DNA of 61,555 nucleotides from an uncultured Verrucomicrobiae bacterium (lineage in GTDB: Bacteria > Verrucomicrobiota > Verrucomicrobiia > Limisphaerales > J093), in contig CALFAV010000072.1 in assembly GCA_937946835.1 (NCBI GenBank), positions 1 through 61,555 of the forward strand, written 5' to 3'. The notes beneath the pieces are model-generated. The model saw only the letters and a program-made list of their open reading frames with translations. It searched no databases and was not told the DNA's origin. Positions within the stretch are counted from its first letter, which is position 1. Each line of letters begins with the position of its first letter. Shown in pieces: positions 1 through 8,257 of the stretch. The translations under genes were made by a program, and so were the position numbers.

Positions 1-43
1 GGGGGTTGGATGATTGTCAGCCGTTAACCGGATGTTGACGGCG

Positions 44-979
44 ATGAACCATTTTACCACCAACCTTTTGGTCCTGAGCCTGTTTACGCTCCTGACGGCT
101 TGCAGTCGCCTCGAACCAACGAACCGCACCGTGGTCCCGTCTCCAGCCCTTCAGCATCAGGCGGCAACCCCGGCTGGCCCGCAGATTTTCACGGTCAAAG
201 GCGTGGTGCGCGAAATCCGCCCGGGCAACCGGGAGGTGGTGATCCGCCATGAAACCATCCCGGGCTACATGGCGGCGATGACCATGCCCTTTACCGTCAA
301 AGACCCGGGGGAGCTGGCCGGGGTGGGGCCGGGCGACACCGTGCAGTTCCGGCTCAACGTGACCGAAACCGACGGGTGGATTGACCAGATTCGCGTGCTG
401 GAGCGGGGCGAGCCGGAAGACCCGCGCCCGGTGGTGCCGGAAGTGCGGGTGGTCCGCCAGGTTGAGGAGCTTGCCGAGGGCGACGCGCTGCCGGACTACC
501 CGTTGGTGACCGAGTCCCGCCGGCGCATTCGGCTGAACGAGTTTCGCGGCCGGGTGCTGGGACTGACCTTCATCTACACGCGCTGCCCGTACCCGACGTT
601 CTGTCCGCGGCAGACGCGGCAATTCGTCGAGGCGACCGAGCGGCTGAAGGAGCGGCTGCCCGGCACGCCGGCCCGTTGGCATCTGCTGGCGATTTCGTTC
701 GACCCCGCCCACGACACCCCGGCGGTGCTGCGCCGGTACGCCCGCCAGTACGGGGCGGACCCGGAGCGGCTGAACTTCTGCACCGGGGAGGTGATTGACC
801 TGGACGCAATCACCGAACAATTCGGCATGATCGTGGCCCGGGACGGCGAGGGCTTCAGCCACAACGTCCGCACCGTGGTGGTGGGAGCCGACGGGCGTAT
901 CCGCCGAATTTTCATCGGCAACGATTGGACGGTGGACGAGTTTGTGGCCGAGATGGTGAAGGCGGCCGGGGCGGAATAA
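44..979 (+). CDS. SCO1/SenC-family lipoprotein with N-terminal CusF-like copper-binding domain
   Basis: Probable envelope copper chaperone of the SCO family (metallation of cytochrome oxidase CuA, or thiol redox). From the ATG at 44 the protein has 311 residues and starts with a lipoprotein signal ending LTAC (Cys20). Residues about 48-120 resemble the CusF/COG5569 copper-binding fold, with Met-rich MAAMTMPF. Residues about 150-310 are the thioredoxin-like SCO domain. The metal-binding cysteines are C181 and C187, spaced C-x5-C in RCPYPTFCP rather than the classic C-x3-C, and the distal ligand is H273 in FSHN. Upstream in-frame starts at 14 (TTG) and 32 (ATG) exist, but the ATG at 44 gives the best signal peptide. 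The domain assignment is firm; the physiological target is inferred. Confidence 0.9.
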   Translation: MNHFTTNLLVLSLFTLLTACSRLEPTNRTVVPSPALQHQAATPAGPQIFTVKGVVREIRPGNREVVIRHETIPGYMAAMTMPFTVKDPGELAGVGPGDTVQFRLNVTETDGWIDQIRVLERGEPEDPRPVVPEVRVVRQVEELAEGDALPDYPLVTESRRRIRLNEFRGRVLGLTFIYTRCPYPTFCPRQTRQFVEATERLKERLPGTPARWHLLAISFDPAHDTPAVLRRYARQYGADPERLNFCTGEVIDLDAITEQFGMIVARDGEGFSHNVRTVVVGADGRIRRIFIGNDWTVDEFVAEMVKAAGAE

Positions 980-1005
980 AGACGGCCCGCCGCGCCGGGC
1001 GGAGG

Positions 1006-1401
1006 TCAACCTTCGGGCGGCAAGGGGCTGCGCCCCGCATAGCCGGTATCCAGGTCATGCCAGTACTCGACCGCCGGTTCCCCTTCCTCCCAGCACAGGA
1101 AAACCTCCCGACCGCCGACAATGGCCGGAAAATCCACCAGTCCGCGCTCCAGGTCCTTGAGCTGGATTTGCCGGCGGGCGAATTCGCGCAAAACGGCCTG
1201 CGCCCGGGCCAGCGAACGCAGAAACTCCGTGACCCTCCCCCCGCCCAGATCATGCCCGCGGGTCAGGAGGGGTTGGAGGGCGCGCTGCTGATTTTCCAAG
1301 ACCGGTTGCAACTGCCGCAACCGGGCCAGCCAGGCGCGAATCTCCGGCAACAGGGCGCTGGCCTCTTCGCGGGTGTAGTGCCGGGTGAAACGCCGGGTCA
1401 T
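1006..1401 (-). CDS. DUF2203 family protein
   Basis: A 131-residue protein matching the DUF2203 family of unknown function. The N-terminal half is helical and Leu/Arg-rich and includes LLPEIRAWLARL. The conserved C-terminal signature reads GLVDFPAI...REVFLCW...YWHDLDTGYAGR, the hallmark of the family. There is no signal peptide, so it is probably cytoplasmic. It follows the TPR lipoprotein gene on the same strand: that gene's stop codon lies two bases from this ATG, which suggests one transcript. No enzymatic role is established for the family and none is claimed. Confidence 0.85.
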   Translation of the reverse strand: MTRRFTRHYTREEASALLPEIRAWLARLRQLQPVLENQQRALQPLLTRGHDLGGGRVTEFLRSLARAQAVLREFARRQIQLKDLERGLVDFPAIVGGREVFLCWEEGEPAVEYWHDLDTGYAGRSPLPPEG

Positions 1402-1402
1402 A

Positions 1403-3139
1403 TCAGCGCGCTTCCGCTCCGGGCGAACCTCCGGGGGCGGACCGGAGTTTTTGCTCCACCGCCGGGTTGGGTTCCACCTCCAGGGATTTCTGCCAGGCCG
1501 CGCGGGCGTCCTCGCCGCGCCCCAGCGCGGCGTAGATGTCCCCCAGGTGGTCCAGGAGCGTGGCGTCCGGAGCGGCCATGAGGCCGACGGCCTTCAACTG
1601 GACCTCCAGGGCCTCGGCCGGACGGCCCAGTTTGAAAAGCACCCAGGCGAGGCTGTCCAGGTAGGCGGGGTTGTCCGGCTCATGGCGGAGGGCCTTTTCG
1701 ATGAAGGCGCGCGCCTCCTCGAGGTTTTCGCCGCGCTCGGCCCACATGTAGCCGAGGTAGTTCAGGGCCTCGTCGTGGTCGGGGTTCAGTTCCAGGCAAC
1801 GGCGCAGCGCGGCTTCCGCCTCGGCAATATGTCCCGCCCGCTCGTGGGCCGCCCCGAGCTGGAAATAGAAAAAATCGTTCAGGCGGGCCGGCTCGGCGAC
1901 CCGGGCGATCAATTCAGCCGCCTCGTAGTGCTGGAGCGCCTCGAGGTATTCGCGCCGGGCCGCCCGGGTCAGGCCGCTGTAAAACTCGAGCAGAAATCCG
2001 GGCCGGAAGCGCCGGCGGGCCTGCTCCAACACCTCCCAGGCCTCGTCGGCCTTGCGCAGGGTGAGCTTGACCCCGGCCAGGTCGTAATAAACCGGTTCCA
2101 GTTCCGGGTTGAGCAGGAGCGCCTTCTCAAAGTGCCGCTCGGCATCGGCGAACTTTTTTTCTTCGAGAGCCAGGGCGCCGAGCAGGGCATACACCCGGGG
2201 GTTGGTGGGGTCGTCGCGGGTGATGGCCTCCAGGTGCCGGCTGGCGTTGGCCGGATCGCCGGCGCGGAGGTGGAGCTGAAAAAGCTGGTCATGGAGCTGG
2301 AGCCGTTGACGGCGGTCTTCGGGTGGATGCTCGCTCAACAACTCTTCGTACAGGTCGGTGGCCCGCCGGGCCTCGCCCAGGGCCAGGTAGGCATCGGCCA
2401 TGCGTTCGCGCACGACCGGTTCGGTGGGCTGAAGACGCGCCGCCCGGTCCAGCAGAGCCAACGCCCGGGGTTTGACCACTTCCCCGGAAAGTAACCGCTG
2501 CCGGCCGGCGGCGATATGAAAGCCGGCCAGGTCCACCAGAAAGCCGGGGTTGGCATCGGCCCGGGCGGCGCCTTCGTCGAGCACGGCCAGGGCCTCGTTG
2601 GTCTGCTTGTTTTGCAGGTACAACGTGGCCAGCCCGTGGTAGCCCAAAATGGATTGCGGCTCGCGCCGGATGGCTTCCCGAAAGGCCGTGATGGCCGCCG
2701 GGAGGTTGGTGGCCTGAGCGTGAGCGGTGCCCAGCCAGCCAAACACCTGGGCGGAGGCGTCGGGCCGGCGCGCGGACTCGCTCAGCACCTCGATGGCCGC
2801 CGTGGGGTTGCGGTTGCGCAGGTGCCGCTGGGCCAGGTCCACGGCCAGTTGCTCGAAATCGGGGTCGGCGCGGACGGCCTCGCGAAAGCTGGCCTCGGCC
2901 TCGGAAGGTTCCGCCCGCAGGTCATGCACCACGCCGGCCGCGTAGCGGGCGTGCGCCTCGACCCGCCGATCCAGCTCCGGATCGGCCGGACGGGACAAGC
3001 GGGCAGAAGAGGCGGGCGCGGCCGGGGCGGGAACGTCAGGGGGGCGCAGGCGGGCACAGCCGCTGCACAGGCTCAGTGCCAGCATCAGCGCCCACCCCGT
3101 GCCCACGGCCGGCCGGCCGACTCGCGCCACCACACGCAC
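1403..3139 (-). CDS. TPR-repeat lipoprotein
   Basis: A 578-residue protein made almost entirely of tetratricopeptide repeats, a scaffold for protein-protein contacts. The N-terminus carries a lipoprotein signal with lipobox LCSGC (Cys28), so it should be anchored in the cell envelope. About ten to twelve helical repeats follow from residue 65 to the end, with typical spacing such as ALNYLGYMWAERGENLEEA and AYLDSLAWVLFKLGRPAEAL near the C-terminus. The length and layout resemble other long TPR lipoproteins of Verrucomicrobiota. No catalytic motif was seen. It is probably cotranscribed with the DUF2203 gene that follows almost without a gap. Confidence 0.85.
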   Translation of the reverse strand: MRVVARVGRPAVGTGWALMLALSLCSGCARLRPPDVPAPAAPASSARLSRPADPELDRRVEAHARYAAGVVHDLRAEPSEAEASFREAVRADPDFEQLAVDLAQRHLRNRNPTAAIEVLSESARRPDASAQVFGWLGTAHAQATNLPAAITAFREAIRREPQSILGYHGLATLYLQNKQTNEALAVLDEGAARADANPGFLVDLAGFHIAAGRQRLLSGEVVKPRALALLDRAARLQPTEPVVRERMADAYLALGEARRATDLYEELLSEHPPEDRRQRLQLHDQLFQLHLRAGDPANASRHLEAITRDDPTNPRVYALLGALALEEKKFADAERHFEKALLLNPELEPVYYDLAGVKLTLRKADEAWEVLEQARRRFRPGFLLEFYSGLTRAARREYLEALQHYEAAELIARVAEPARLNDFFYFQLGAAHERAGHIAEAEAALRRCLELNPDHDEALNYLGYMWAERGENLEEARAFIEKALRHEPDNPAYLDSLAWVLFKLGRPAEALEVQLKAVGLMAAPDATLLDHLGDIYAALGRGEDARAAWQKSLEVEPNPAVEQKLRSAPGGSPGAEAR

Positions 3140-3150
3140 AAAACAGAAGG

Positions 3151-3176
3151 GCTTCGGGATGTTCGCAACCCGAAGC
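3151..3176 (-). terminator. Probable terminator after the hisG / small-protein unit
   Basis: On the minus strand an 8-bp perfect stem (GCTTCGGG / CCCGAAGC) with a 10-nt loop lies about 30 nt past the stop of the small gene at 3207. It is followed by CTTCTGTTTTGTG. The T-run is interrupted, so efficiency is uncertain. Confidence 0.45.
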
Positions 3177-3206
3177 GGGGAGTTGGTTGAGAAGCGCCGC
3201 CGCGGC

Positions 3207-3308
3207 TTACTTCTGCCAGGTGCGCTTCTTGTGCCGGTGTTGGCGGAGTTTCTTGCGGCGTTTGTGTTTGTTGATTTTCGCTTTGCGGCGTTTTTTCAGG
3301 GAACCCAT
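3207..3308 (-). CDS. Tiny basic AURKAIP1/COX24-domain protein (bS22/mS38-like)
   Basis: A 33-codon gene. On the minus strand ATG at 3308 to TAA at 3207 reads MGSLKKRRKAKINKHKRRKK... and ends HKKRTWQK. The very high Lys/Arg content and the MGS-KKRRK-K...KHKR-K pattern match the AURKAIP1/COX24 domain. Known members include the mitochondrial ribosomal protein mS38 and the mycobacterial small-subunit protein bS22, which sits near the decoding centre. The start is 16 nt past the hisG stop on the same strand, so it is probably made from the hisG transcript. The ribosomal role here is inferred from family resemblance. Genes this short are often missed by automatic annotation. Confidence 0.8.
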   Translation of the reverse strand: MGSLKKRRKAKINKHKRRKKLRQHRHKKRTWQK

Positions 3309-3324
3309 AGGTTTGTTGTGCGGG

Positions 3325-4218
3325 TCAATATACCACCTTGTTCAACGGATACTCAATGATCCCCTCGGCCCCGGCGGCCTTGAGCCGGGGGATCAGGTCC
3401 CGGACGATGTGTTCGTCAATGACGGTTTCCACCGCCACCCAGCCGGGCTGGCTCAGGTGCGAGACCGTCGGGTTGCGCAGGGCGGGGAGCGATTCGAGCA
3501 GGGCGGGCAGCCGCGGCTCGGGGACGTTCATTTTAAGCCCGACCTTGGTTTCGGCCTCGAGCGCGCCGCGCAACAGCAGGGCCAGGCGCTCGATTTTGCC
3601 GCGCTTCCAGGGGTCACGCCAGGCGTCGTGGTTGGCCACCAGACGCGGGGTGGAGGTCAGCAGGGTGTCCACGATGCGGAGCTTGTTGGCCCGCAGCGAG
3701 GAGCCGGTCTCGGTCACCTCGACAATGGCGTCCACCAGCTCGTGGGCCTTGACCTCGGTGGCGCCCCAGGAAAATTCGACCTCGGCCCGGACCTTGTGCC
3801 GACGCAGGTACCGGCGGGTGATGTTGACCACTTCGGTGGCGATGCGCTTGCCCTCGAGGTCCCGGACCGATCGGACCGGCGAATCCTCCGGCACGCACAA
3901 CACCCAACGAGTGGGCTGACGGGTGGCCTTGCTGAAGATGAACTCGCCCACCTCATGGACGCGCGAGCCGTTTTCCACGATCCAGTCGTAGCCGGTGATG
4001 CCGGCGTCCAGGTAACCGTGCTCGACGTAGCGGCTGATTTCCTGGGCGCGGATGAGCCGGATTTCCAGTTCCTCGTCATCCACGTAAGGGATGTAGGACC
4101 GGCTGCTGACGCTGATGTGGAAACCCGCCTTGGCCATCTTGTCCAAGGTGGCATCCTGGAGACTGCCCTTGGGCAGCCCCAGACGCAGCACCGGTTTCGG
4201 CGTTTGGTTTTGCATCAT
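3325..4218 (-). CDS. hisG: ATP phosphoribosyltransferase, long form
   Basis: First enzyme of histidine synthesis, condensing ATP with PRPP. The 297-residue protein starts [20 protein letters not shown], the typical HisG N-terminus. It contains [10 protein letters not shown] (substrate site), the PRPP-binding region [16 protein letters not shown], and a C-terminal extension of about 80 residues ([18 protein letters not shown]) equivalent to the allosteric ACT-like domain of long-form HisG. Long-form enzymes work without HisZ. The open frame continues upstream to 4623, but that part is palindrome-rich spacer; ATG 4218 or 4215 is the natural start. No other his gene is nearby. The small gene at 3207-3308 follows after 16 nt. 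Confidence 0.95.
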   Translation of the reverse strand: MMQNQTPKPVLRLGLPKGSLQDATLDKMAKAGFHISVSSRSYIPYVDDEELEIRLIRAQEISRYVEHGYLDAGITGYDWIVENGSRVHEVGEFIFSKATRQPTRWVLCVPEDSPVRSVRDLEGKRIATEVVNITRRYLRRHKVRAEVEFSWGATEVKAHELVDAIVEVTETGSSLRANKLRIVDTLLTSTPRLVANHDAWRDPWKRGKIERLALLLRGALEAETKVGLKMNVPEPRLPALLESLPALRNPTVSHLSQPGWVAVETVIDEHIVRDLIPRLKAAGAEGIIEYPLNKVVY

Positions 4219-4727
4219 GCCTGCGCGCACTTCGTACCGGCCGACGGCGGGTGAGAAAGCCCTTCCCCCCACCCCGGAGTGGCCGGGAAGGCCCAGTATG
4301 CTCCGGTGGGGAGCCGGAGAAGCAAGCATCTTCTGGGGCCGGCCGGTTGACGCGGATGGGCCGCTTGCTGTTCCTCGCCGGCTGTGACGCGGAGAAATTT
4401 TTACGACCGCGCGGTGGTCCCCTTGTATGCGTGTCGCCGCCGCATCTTGCTGACCGGGGTCGGCTGCGGGAAAAGCCCCGCGGGCGGTCGGCCGAGTCGC
4501 GGGCTTCATCGCGGGGTAGGGTCGCGCTGCGGCGTGGCCCGGGTAGCGCCGACTGGTAGTCGGCCGCCTGCCTGCCGCGCTTCGCGTGGCGCAGGCAGGT
4601 ATCGCGGATTGCCAATCCGCCAACCGTGGCTCGTATCACCCCCGCCGGCGGGAAGCCGGCGCTCCGGCGTAGCGGTGGCCGTCCGAGCTGCCGCAGGGGC
4701 GGTTGCTTGTTGTTCGTCGTGGCCGGT
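4219..4727. other. Non-coding spacer with palindromic repeats
   Basis: About 500 bp between the starts of hisG and the end of the deacetylase-like gene. No convincing gene is present; the open frames across it are low-complexity Arg/Gly/Pro translations of repeats. The distal part (4548-4660) holds four hairpins, annotated separately. The part next to hisG presumably contains its promoter, which I could not pinpoint. Confidence 0.6.
4548..4660. repeat. Cluster of four short palindromes
   Basis: Successive hairpins: GCCGACTGGTAGTCGGC (4548-4564), an imperfect CCTGCCTGC...GCAGGCAGG stem (4567-4599), GCGGATTGCCAATCCGC (4604-4620) and GCCGGCGGGAAGCCGGC (4644-4660). The first is related in form to GCAGACTGGCAGTCTGC at 53640. 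The last shares its GGAAGCCGGCGCTCCGG context with spacers near 44.6 and 53.8 kb. It belongs to a dispersed intergenic repeat family. Confidence 0.7.
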
Positions 4728-5588
4728 TCAGACGCCGGCCAGACCGCACAGGTAGGCCAGCACCAGGTCGGGTAACCTGGAGCTGTAACCGCCCTCGAGC
4801 ACGCTGAAGACCGGCACCCCCAGGCCGCGGAGCGATTCGCCCAGCCAGGCGAAATCCTCCACCTCCAGTGCCGCGTCGCTCAACGGGTCTTCCCGAAAGG
4901 CGTCAAATCCGGCCGAGACCGCGACCAGGGTGGGCTGGTAACGGCGGAGGTCCTCGAGGGCCCGCGCCAGTTCACCGCGGTACTCGGCGCGCGATGCGCC
5001 CGGCGGCACCGGGTAGTTGTGGGCGTTTTCATGCGAGCTTTCGCCCGTGCCGGGAAAGGCCGGGAATTGGTGCACGGAGAAAAAGGCGCAGTCCGGGCGT
5101 CCGCGCAGGATGTCCTCGGTGCCGTTGCCGTGGTGGACATCGAAGTCAAACACCGCCACGCGGCGATGCCCCCGGGCCAGCGCCTCGAGCACGGCAATGG
5201 CCACGGAGTTGAGGTAGCAAAAGCCCATCGCCCGATGGGGCGTGGCGTGGTGTCCGGGCGGGCGGAGCAAACTAAAGGCCGGTTGGCCCTCCAGGGCCAG
5301 GTCCAGGGCCTTGAGGGCGCCCCCCACACTGCGCTCGGCGTGGGCGCGGAGGTCCGGGTAGGCCGGCGTGTCGGCGTCGAAGTCCAGGGGAACACTCAGC
5401 CGTTCGAGCAGGCTGGCCGAATGAGCGCGGCGCAACTGGTTTTCGCGGACCGGAGCCGGCGCGGCCCAGGTGACGGGCAGGCGGGTCTGGGTGCGCAACT
5501 TTTCCACGGTGCCCGCCACCCGGGCGGGACGCTCGGGATGTCCCGGCTGGTGATACGCGGTGCACCGCTCGTCAGTGATGACAATCAT
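4728..5588 (-). CDS. Histone deacetylase superfamily protein (AcuC/acetylpolyamine amidohydrolase-like)
   Basis: A 286-residue zinc amidohydrolase that removes acyl groups from lysine or polyamine substrates in the cytoplasm. The family motifs are complete: RPPGHHA with catalytic H113/H114, MGFCYLNSVAIA, and FDFDVHHGNGT with zinc ligands D150 and H152. The third ligand is D229 in SAGFDAF. GGYS near the C-terminus supplies the usual catalytic Tyr region. It is slightly shorter than AcuC (about 370), as in many bacterial class II-like members. The substrate cannot be told from sequence. It begins at 5588 and lies alone between two spacers. Confidence 0.9.
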   Translation of the reverse strand: MIVITDERCTAYHQPGHPERPARVAGTVEKLRTQTRLPVTWAAPAPVRENQLRRAHSASLLERLSVPLDFDADTPAYPDLRAHAERSVGGALKALDLALEGQPAFSLLRPPGHHATPHRAMGFCYLNSVAIAVLEALARGHRRVAVFDFDVHHGNGTEDILRGRPDCAFFSVHQFPAFPGTGESSHENAHNYPVPPGASRAEYRGELARALEDLRRYQPTLVAVSAGFDAFREDPLSDAALEVEDFAWLGESLRGLGVPVFSVLEGGYSSRLPDLVLAYLCGLAGV

Positions 5589-5740
5589 GCCTGAATTGCG
5601 ACGATGTTGTTCGGTGCGCGCGTTGTACCATCAGGTACCCCGCTGCGCCAAGCGACAAGCCCCGCCCCCAAGCGCGGGATTGCCTTTTTGCTTGAATACC
5701 GGCAGGGTGGGCCAATCTAAACGTTGTGCGTGTGACCTGC

Positions 5741-6442
5741 ATGAACATGAAACACCGGCCTCAACTCACGAAAAACATTGTCGGCGGGCTGATCCTCGGC
5801 GCGGTCTGCGGCTTCACCGGCCCTGTGCGCGCGGCCGAGACCGAACTGGCCCCCCTGCCCCTGAAACTGCCCATCCCCGCCTTCATGGGCACGCCCACCG
5901 ACATTCCGCTGGGCGAGCACATCGAGAAACCTTCGGACAAACCCCGCCCGCCGTTCCTGGCGCCCAAGGGCGTGCAGAACCTGGCCCTGGGCAAGAAGGT
6001 GACCAGCAGCGACAAGTCCCCCATCACCGGCTCGCTGGAGTTGGTGACCGACGGCGACAAGGAGTCCAACGACAACAGCTTTGTCGAGCTGCGCCGCCGC
6101 ACGCAGTGGGTGCAGATTGACCTCGAGAAGCGGGCCAAGATTTATGCCATCCTGATCTGGCACGCGCACAACACCTATCAGGTGTACCACGACGTGATCG
6201 TGCAGGTGTCCGACGACCCGGACTTCACCCAGGGGGTGAAGACCCTGTTCAACAACGACTACGACAACAGCTCCGGGCTGGGCGTGGGCACGGACAAGGA
6301 GTACTTCGAGACCTACGAGGGCAAGTTGATTGACGCCAAGGGCGTCGAAGCCCGCTACGTGCGTTGTTACAGCCGCGGCAGCACCTACAGCGCCCTGAAT
6401 CGCTACACCGAAGTCGAGGTCTGGGGCATCCCGATTGAGTAA
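5741..6442 (+). CDS. Secreted protein with discoidin (F5/8 type C)-like domain
   Basis: A protein of about 233 residues with a signal peptide (NIVGGLILGAVCGF...PVRA, cleavage before AETEL). A low-complexity Pro-rich linker follows. From about residue 85 the sequence fits a galactose-binding/discoidin-like beta sandwich: NLALGKKVTSSD near its start, WVQIDLEKRAKIYAILIWH in the middle, and ARYVRCYSRGS...YTEVEVWG at the end. The fold usually binds sugars or surfaces. The start was taken at ATG 5741; a GTG at 5726 is also in frame. No catalytic domain is attached, and the ligand is unknown. Confidence 0.75.
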   Translation: MNMKHRPQLTKNIVGGLILGAVCGFTGPVRAAETELAPLPLKLPIPAFMGTPTDIPLGEHIEKPSDKPRPPFLAPKGVQNLALGKKVTSSDKSPITGSLELVTDGDKESNDNSFVELRRRTQWVQIDLEKRAKIYAILIWHAHNTYQVYHDVIVQVSDDPDFTQGVKTLFNNDYDNSSGLGVGTDKEYFETYEGKLIDAKGVEARYVRCYSRGSTYSALNRYTEVEVWGIPIE

Positions 6443-6625
6443 CCCAGCCGCCGCCGACCGTCCGGGACAGGACCCCGAGGCGGCGGGACTTCCGGTCTCC
6501 CCCGTTGCCGGCGCGCCCGGACACCGTCCGGCGCGCCGGTGCGTTTTTCGGGGCCGGTGCCCTCCGCGACGCGGGGAAAAGGCTTGGCCCGGGTGGGACA
6601 AGCGCGGAGTTTCAAGCGCTCGACC

Positions 6626-8191
6626 ATGAATCGCTGGCTGATTCCCGGTTTGTTGATCGCCCTGGTCCTTGGCGCGGCGCTGCGCGCGCCCCGGCTGGAC
6701 GCGCGGCCCATGCACACCGACGAATCGGTCCACGCCTACAAGTTTGCCACGCTCTGGGACCGCGGCGAGTATCGGTACGACCCGCACGAGTATCACGGCC
6801 CGACCTTGTACTACGCCACGCTGCCCCTGGCCCGGCTGCGCGGGGCCGAAAACTCGGACCACCTGAGTGAGGCCACGCTGCGCGCGGTGCCGCTGCTTTT
6901 CGGGCTGGGACTGATCGCGCTGACGGTGTTGTTTGCCGACGGGCTGGGGCGGACGGGGACGGTTGCCGCGGGGCTGCTGAGCGCGGTTTCGCCCGCGCTG
7001 GTGTTTTTCAGCCGCTACTACATCCACGAGATGCTGCTGGTGTTCTTCACCGCGCTGCTGGGGGCGGCGCTGTGGCGTTACAGCCGTCGCCCCGGTTGGG
7101 GTTGGGCGGCGCTGGCCGGGCTGGCGCTGGGCTTGATGCACGCGACCAAGGAGACCTTCGTGCTCAACCTCGCGGCGCTGGCCGTGGCCGGGGGAGTGGT
7201 CGGGGCGATGGACCCGGACCGACAAGGGTTGTGGCCGAAAATCCGAATGCACGTCCGGGTCGGCCACGTCGTCACCGGCGCGCTGGTCGCGCTGGCGGTT
7301 TCGGCTACGTTGTTCACCTCGTTTTTCCAACACCCGGGCGGCATCCTGGATTCATTCCGCACCTATTCGCCGTGGCTGCATCGGGCGGGGGGGGCGTCGC
7401 CGCACATTCATCCGTGGACGTTTTACTTCGAGCGGCTGTTCTGGTTCCGGCCGGCGGCCGGACCGGTGTTCAGCGAGTTGTTGATCGGCGGGCTCGCCCT
7501 GGTGGGGGCCGTGGCGGCGTGGGTCCCCGATCCGTTCCCGCCGTTTCATCGCCGGCTGGCCCGCGTCTTGACGGTGTACACCGTGGTGCTGACCGCGCTG
7601 TACACGGGGATCAGTTACAAAACGCCCTGGTGCGCGCTGGGGTTCCTGCACGGGATGATCCTCCTGGCGGGCATCGGTGTGGCGGCGCTGGTCCGGTGGG
7701 CACGCTTTCCGGCGTTGCGGGCTGTGTGTTTCCTCGGGCTGCTCGCGGGCGCGGCCCAACTGGCGGTACAGGCGTGGCGCGCGACCGGGCCGTTTGACAC
7801 CGACCAGCGCAATCCGTGGGTGTACGCCCACACCTCGAAAGACCTCCTCCGGCTGGTGGACCGCGTGTTGGGAATTGCCCGGGCCCACGGTGATCCGGCC
7901 CGCATGGAGGTCAACGTGCTGGCCCTGGGTGGGGACTACTGGCCGCTGCCCTGGTACCTGCGCCGCCTCAAGGAGACCCGCTGGGCCGACGGGATTCCGG
8001 CGGACCCCTACGCGCCGGTGGTGATCGCCAGCGCCCGGCTCCACGCCGCGCTGGACGAGAAATCCGACAAACGCTGGATCAGTGCCGGCTACTACGAGCA
8101 CCGGCCGCGCGTGTTCCTCGAACTGTTTGTGGAACTGGAACTTTGGAAGCGCTACCTGGCCAACCGTCCGCCGCCGGACGAGGAGGAATGA
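6626..8191 (+). CDS. Agl23/TIGR03663-like membrane glycosyltransferase-family protein
   Basis: A 521-residue polytopic membrane protein resembling the TIGR03663 / 'flippase activity-associated protein Agl23' family, a GT-C-like fold. After the first membrane helix comes the family signature MHTDESVHAYKF, whose acidic pair is in the position used by GT-C enzymes for lipid-sugar donors, then YHGPTLYY. About ten hydrophobic segments follow. The C-terminal 150 residues are soluble, with WPLPWYLRR. The start was chosen at ATG 6626, directly before the first hydrophobic helix; the open frame extends to 6539. The role in protein or lipid glycosylation is inferred. Confidence 0.8.
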   Translation: MNRWLIPGLLIALVLGAALRAPRLDARPMHTDESVHAYKFATLWDRGEYRYDPHEYHGPTLYYATLPLARLRGAENSDHLSEATLRAVPLLFGLGLIALTVLFADGLGRTGTVAAGLLSAVSPALVFFSRYYIHEMLLVFFTALLGAALWRYSRRPGWGWAALAGLALGLMHATKETFVLNLAALAVAGGVVGAMDPDRQGLWPKIRMHVRVGHVVTGALVALAVSATLFTSFFQHPGGILDSFRTYSPWLHRAGGASPHIHPWTFYFERLFWFRPAAGPVFSELLIGGLALVGAVAAWVPDPFPPFHRRLARVLTVYTVVLTALYTGISYKTPWCALGFLHGMILLAGIGVAALVRWARFPALRAVCFLGLLAGAAQLAVQAWRATGPFDTDQRNPWVYAHTSKDLLRLVDRVLGIARAHGDPARMEVNVLALGGDYWPLPWYLRRLKETRWADGIPADPYAPVVIASARLHAALDEKSDKRWISAGYYEHRPRVFLELFVELELWKRYLANRPPPDEEE

Positions 8192-8257
8192 GCGCGGCGG
8201 CCCAGCAGGGTTACGGCACGCCCGGGTTCGACGTCCCGCCGCGGGCCCCCGGCCCGG

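Noticed and set aside
4219..4623. N-terminal extension of hisG to 4623
   Set aside because: The translated extension is low-complexity repeat sequence; HisG families start at MMQNQ-like positions (4218).
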